NCBI GenBank assembly: GCA_016463455.1
Contig: JAEMRG010000013.1
Location: forward strand, 3,047-9,123
Direction of reading: 5' to 3'
Source: Rhodoferax sp.
GTDB lineage: Bacteria; Pseudomonadota; Gammaproteobacteria; Burkholderiales; Burkholderiaceae_C
DNA: 6,077 nt
The notes under the pieces are model-generated. The model saw only the letters and a program-made list of their open reading frames with translations, had not been told where the DNA came from and did no database searches. Shown one piece after another: positions 4,756 to 6,077 of this stretch. Position numbers and translations under genes: made by a program. Within the stretch, counting starts at the first letter, position 1, and each line of letters starts with the position of its first letter.

Positions 4756-6077
4756 ATGGGGCTAGCAATCCCTAGCCTATGGTTTAACTACCGCCAGCGC
4801 GTCCAATGGCGCGCAGGCCTGCACCGGGTGTTTCATCGCGGCCCGCAGGACGATCCGGTAGTGGACGGCTTGCGAGGTATGGCCAGCCTTTCCATTGTGC
4901 TGTTCCATTGCTTTTTCGGCGCGATGTTCTTGTTGAAGGACTTTGATCGCATTAGCGTTTTTGCAGCGCAATTGCCGGCCTGGCTGGGTTTTCTAGCCAA
5001 TACCGATAAAGCCGTCGATGTGTTTTTTATGGTCAGTGCCTACTTGTTGGGCGGCGCACTAATGCGTGAGTTCGCGCGCAGCGGCTCGATCGCGGTGCGT
5101 AATTTTTACATCCGTCGTCTGTTTCGTATCTACCCTTTGTTTCTCTTGGGGCTGGCAGTTTATGCACTGGGTAACCCTGGCCTGGCCGCGGACAATTTGA
5201 TCTACAACCTGCTTTTCATCGACAACTTTCAGATGAAAAATATCATTCCCGTGGGCTGGTCGCTGTCGATTGAAATGCAGTTTTACCTCGTTCTGCCACT
5301 GCTGATGGGCTGGCTGATGGGTATGACAAGGCAGGGCGGCCTTCGGGTTTTGCAATGCCTGTTCATGCTCTCGTTTGTGCCCATACTGGCCACAGCGCTG
5401 CTGTACCCAGTCACCTACGAAACGCCGTTTTATCTTTTCCACCCGCAGCGCGTGGCGCCCGAGCTGTTTCTCAACGTGATGTATTTCCAAACCCATACCC
5501 GCATCGGCCCCTTGCTCTTGGGCCTGATCTGGGCCTGGGTGCGCCATCTTCAGGATGCGGGGCTGCCCGCGCCGCCGCCACGCGGTATGGTCTGGGTGCT
5601 GGGCGGCGCGACCTTGGCGCTGGTGTGGGCCTATTTCCCGGTCTATCAGCAGGGCTCTTGGTACTACCAGCATTTTTCGCCCTGGGTCAATCTTGCGGGT
5701 CAGGTCTTGCACCGCAATGTGTTTTGTCTGGGGGTCTTTTTGCTGGTGTTGTTTGTGCAATCCGGTGGGACGCATACAGGGGGCTTGGGCAGCGTACCTG
5801 CGGCCATAGCCGCAGCACTGCGTGGCTTTTTGGGCTGGGGCCTATGGCGGCCGTTTTCCCAGGTCGTGTTCCCGGTGTATTTGTTTCATTTCCCCATGGT
5901 CCTTGTCGCTGCGATTCTCACCTTTCAGACTACCGATGCCTCAACCATTACCATGATCTCGGTGCCCCAGTTGCTGTGCATGTTCGGTATCGCGGCCAGT
6001 CTGTCCTTGCTGCTGGGTATCGTGCTACATATCCTGATCGAGCAGCCCATGATCGATAGCGGCCACGCGTTTTTGCG
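4756..6077 (+). CDS. Acyltransferase-3 (OafA/YrhL-like) membrane protein, 3' end beyond the window
   Basis: An integral inner-membrane acyltransferase of the kind that adds acetyl or other acyl groups to surface glycans such as O-antigen, capsule or peptidoglycan. The frame is open from ATG 4756 to the right edge (440 codons plus two bases) with no internal stop. Diagnostic features are DGLRGMASLSIVLFHC (37-52) with Arg40 and essential His51, FFMVSAYLL (90-98), the RRLFRIYP loop (120-127), GWSLSIEMQFY (167-177) with Glu173, and a late IEQP (428-431). About ten hydrophobic segments are visible. The motifs span the whole domain, so probably only a short tail is missing; a fused C-terminal SGNH domain cannot be excluded. 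TGA at 4744-4746 closes the frame upstream, making ATG 4756 the first possible start; no strong Shine-Dalgarno precedes it. The acceptor molecule cannot be told from the sequence. Confidence 0.9.
   Translation, partial: MGLAIPSLWFNYRQRVQWRAGLHRVFHRGPQDDPVVDGLRGMASLSIVLFHCFFGAMFLLKDFDRISVFAAQLPAWLGFLANTDKAVDVFFMVSAYLLGGALMREFARSGSIAVRNFYIRRLFRIYPLFLLGLAVYALGNPGLAADNLIYNLLFIDNFQMKNIIPVGWSLSIEMQFYLVLPLLMGWLMGMTRQGGLRVLQCLFMLSFVPILATALLYPVTYETPFYLFHPQRVAPELFLNVMYFQTHTRIGPLLLGLIWAWVRHLQDAGLPAPPPRGMVWVLGGATLALVWAYFPVYQQGSWYYQHFSPWVNLAGQVLHRNVFCLGVFLLVLFVQSGGTHTGGLGSVPAAIAAALRGFLGWGLWRPFSQVVFPVYLFHFPMVLVAAILTFQTTDASTITMISVPQLLCMFGIAASLSLLLGIVLHILIEQPMIDSGHAFL

Noticed and set aside
4412..4765. Plus-strand open frame with a hydrophobic segment upstream of the acyltransferase
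   Set aside because: No ribosome binding site at any internal ATG, overlap with both neighbouring starts, and a low-complexity translation; better explained as spacer.
5059..5775. Long minus-strand open frame (238 codons) opposite the acyltransferase
   Set aside because: Its translation is rich in His, Gln, Arg and Lys with no domain, typical of the antisense of a hydrophobic gene; the plus-strand acyltransferase carries all family motifs.
5355..6059. Plus-strand open frame (234 codons) overlapping the acyltransferase in another frame
   Set aside because: The translation lacks motifs, and the acyltransferase frame is continuous across the entire stretch.

Overview
The window looks like a piece of a betaproteobacterial chromosome, probably Burkholderiales and possibly Comamonadaceae. 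This placement is inferred from the TctE-type sensor kinase, the gene styles and a G+C of roughly 57-59% in sampled lines of the outer genes; no marker gene confirms it.

Layout, left to right. (1) The last three codons of an upstream gene are followed after 3 nt by a complete TctE-like sensor histidine kinase (16-1434, +). (2) A light-sensing module lies between 1483 and 3733. It holds a stand-alone short BLUF (flavin) photoreceptor on the minus strand (1483-1926) and, divergently, a MerR-family regulator with a C-terminal cobalamin-binding domain of the CarH/LitR/BluR type (2807-3733, +). The 880 bp between them contain no convincing full-length gene but do contain two diverged direct copies (about 2007-2275 and 2582-2853, offset 575-578 bp) of the regulator's upstream region and first codons. 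(3) An NlpC/P60 lipoprotein endopeptidase is on the minus strand (3901-4413), with a long hairpin and T-tract after it. (4) A 342-bp divergent spacer rich in inverted repeats follows. (5) An acyltransferase-3 membrane protein (4756 to the right edge, +) is almost complete but cut by the window end.

The module is the interesting part. A BLUF protein next to a MerR/B12-domain regulator recalls E. coli BluF/BluR, where lit BLUF protein antagonises a MerR-type repressor that binds no cofactor. Here the regulator still carries the Wx9EH motif and the lower-ligand ExHxxG motif of adenosylcobalamin photoreceptors, but has Leu where CarH has the His that captures cobalt after illumination. The BLUF protein has Cys in place of the semi-conserved Trp. 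A reasonable inference is a two-chromophore (flavin plus cobalamin) switch in which BLUF may have taken over light sensing. Targets are not visible in the window; self-regulation through the long spacer is the simplest guess.

A second oddity is the regulator's translation start. A strong ribosome binding site serves a seven-codon in-frame leader ORF whose TGA abuts the regulator's GTG start, suggesting coupled translation. The ribosome-binding-site and ATG part is repeated in the decayed upstream copy. The BLUF gene is much poorer in G+C (42% counted over 1501-1920) than the flanking genes, which suggests the module was acquired separately.
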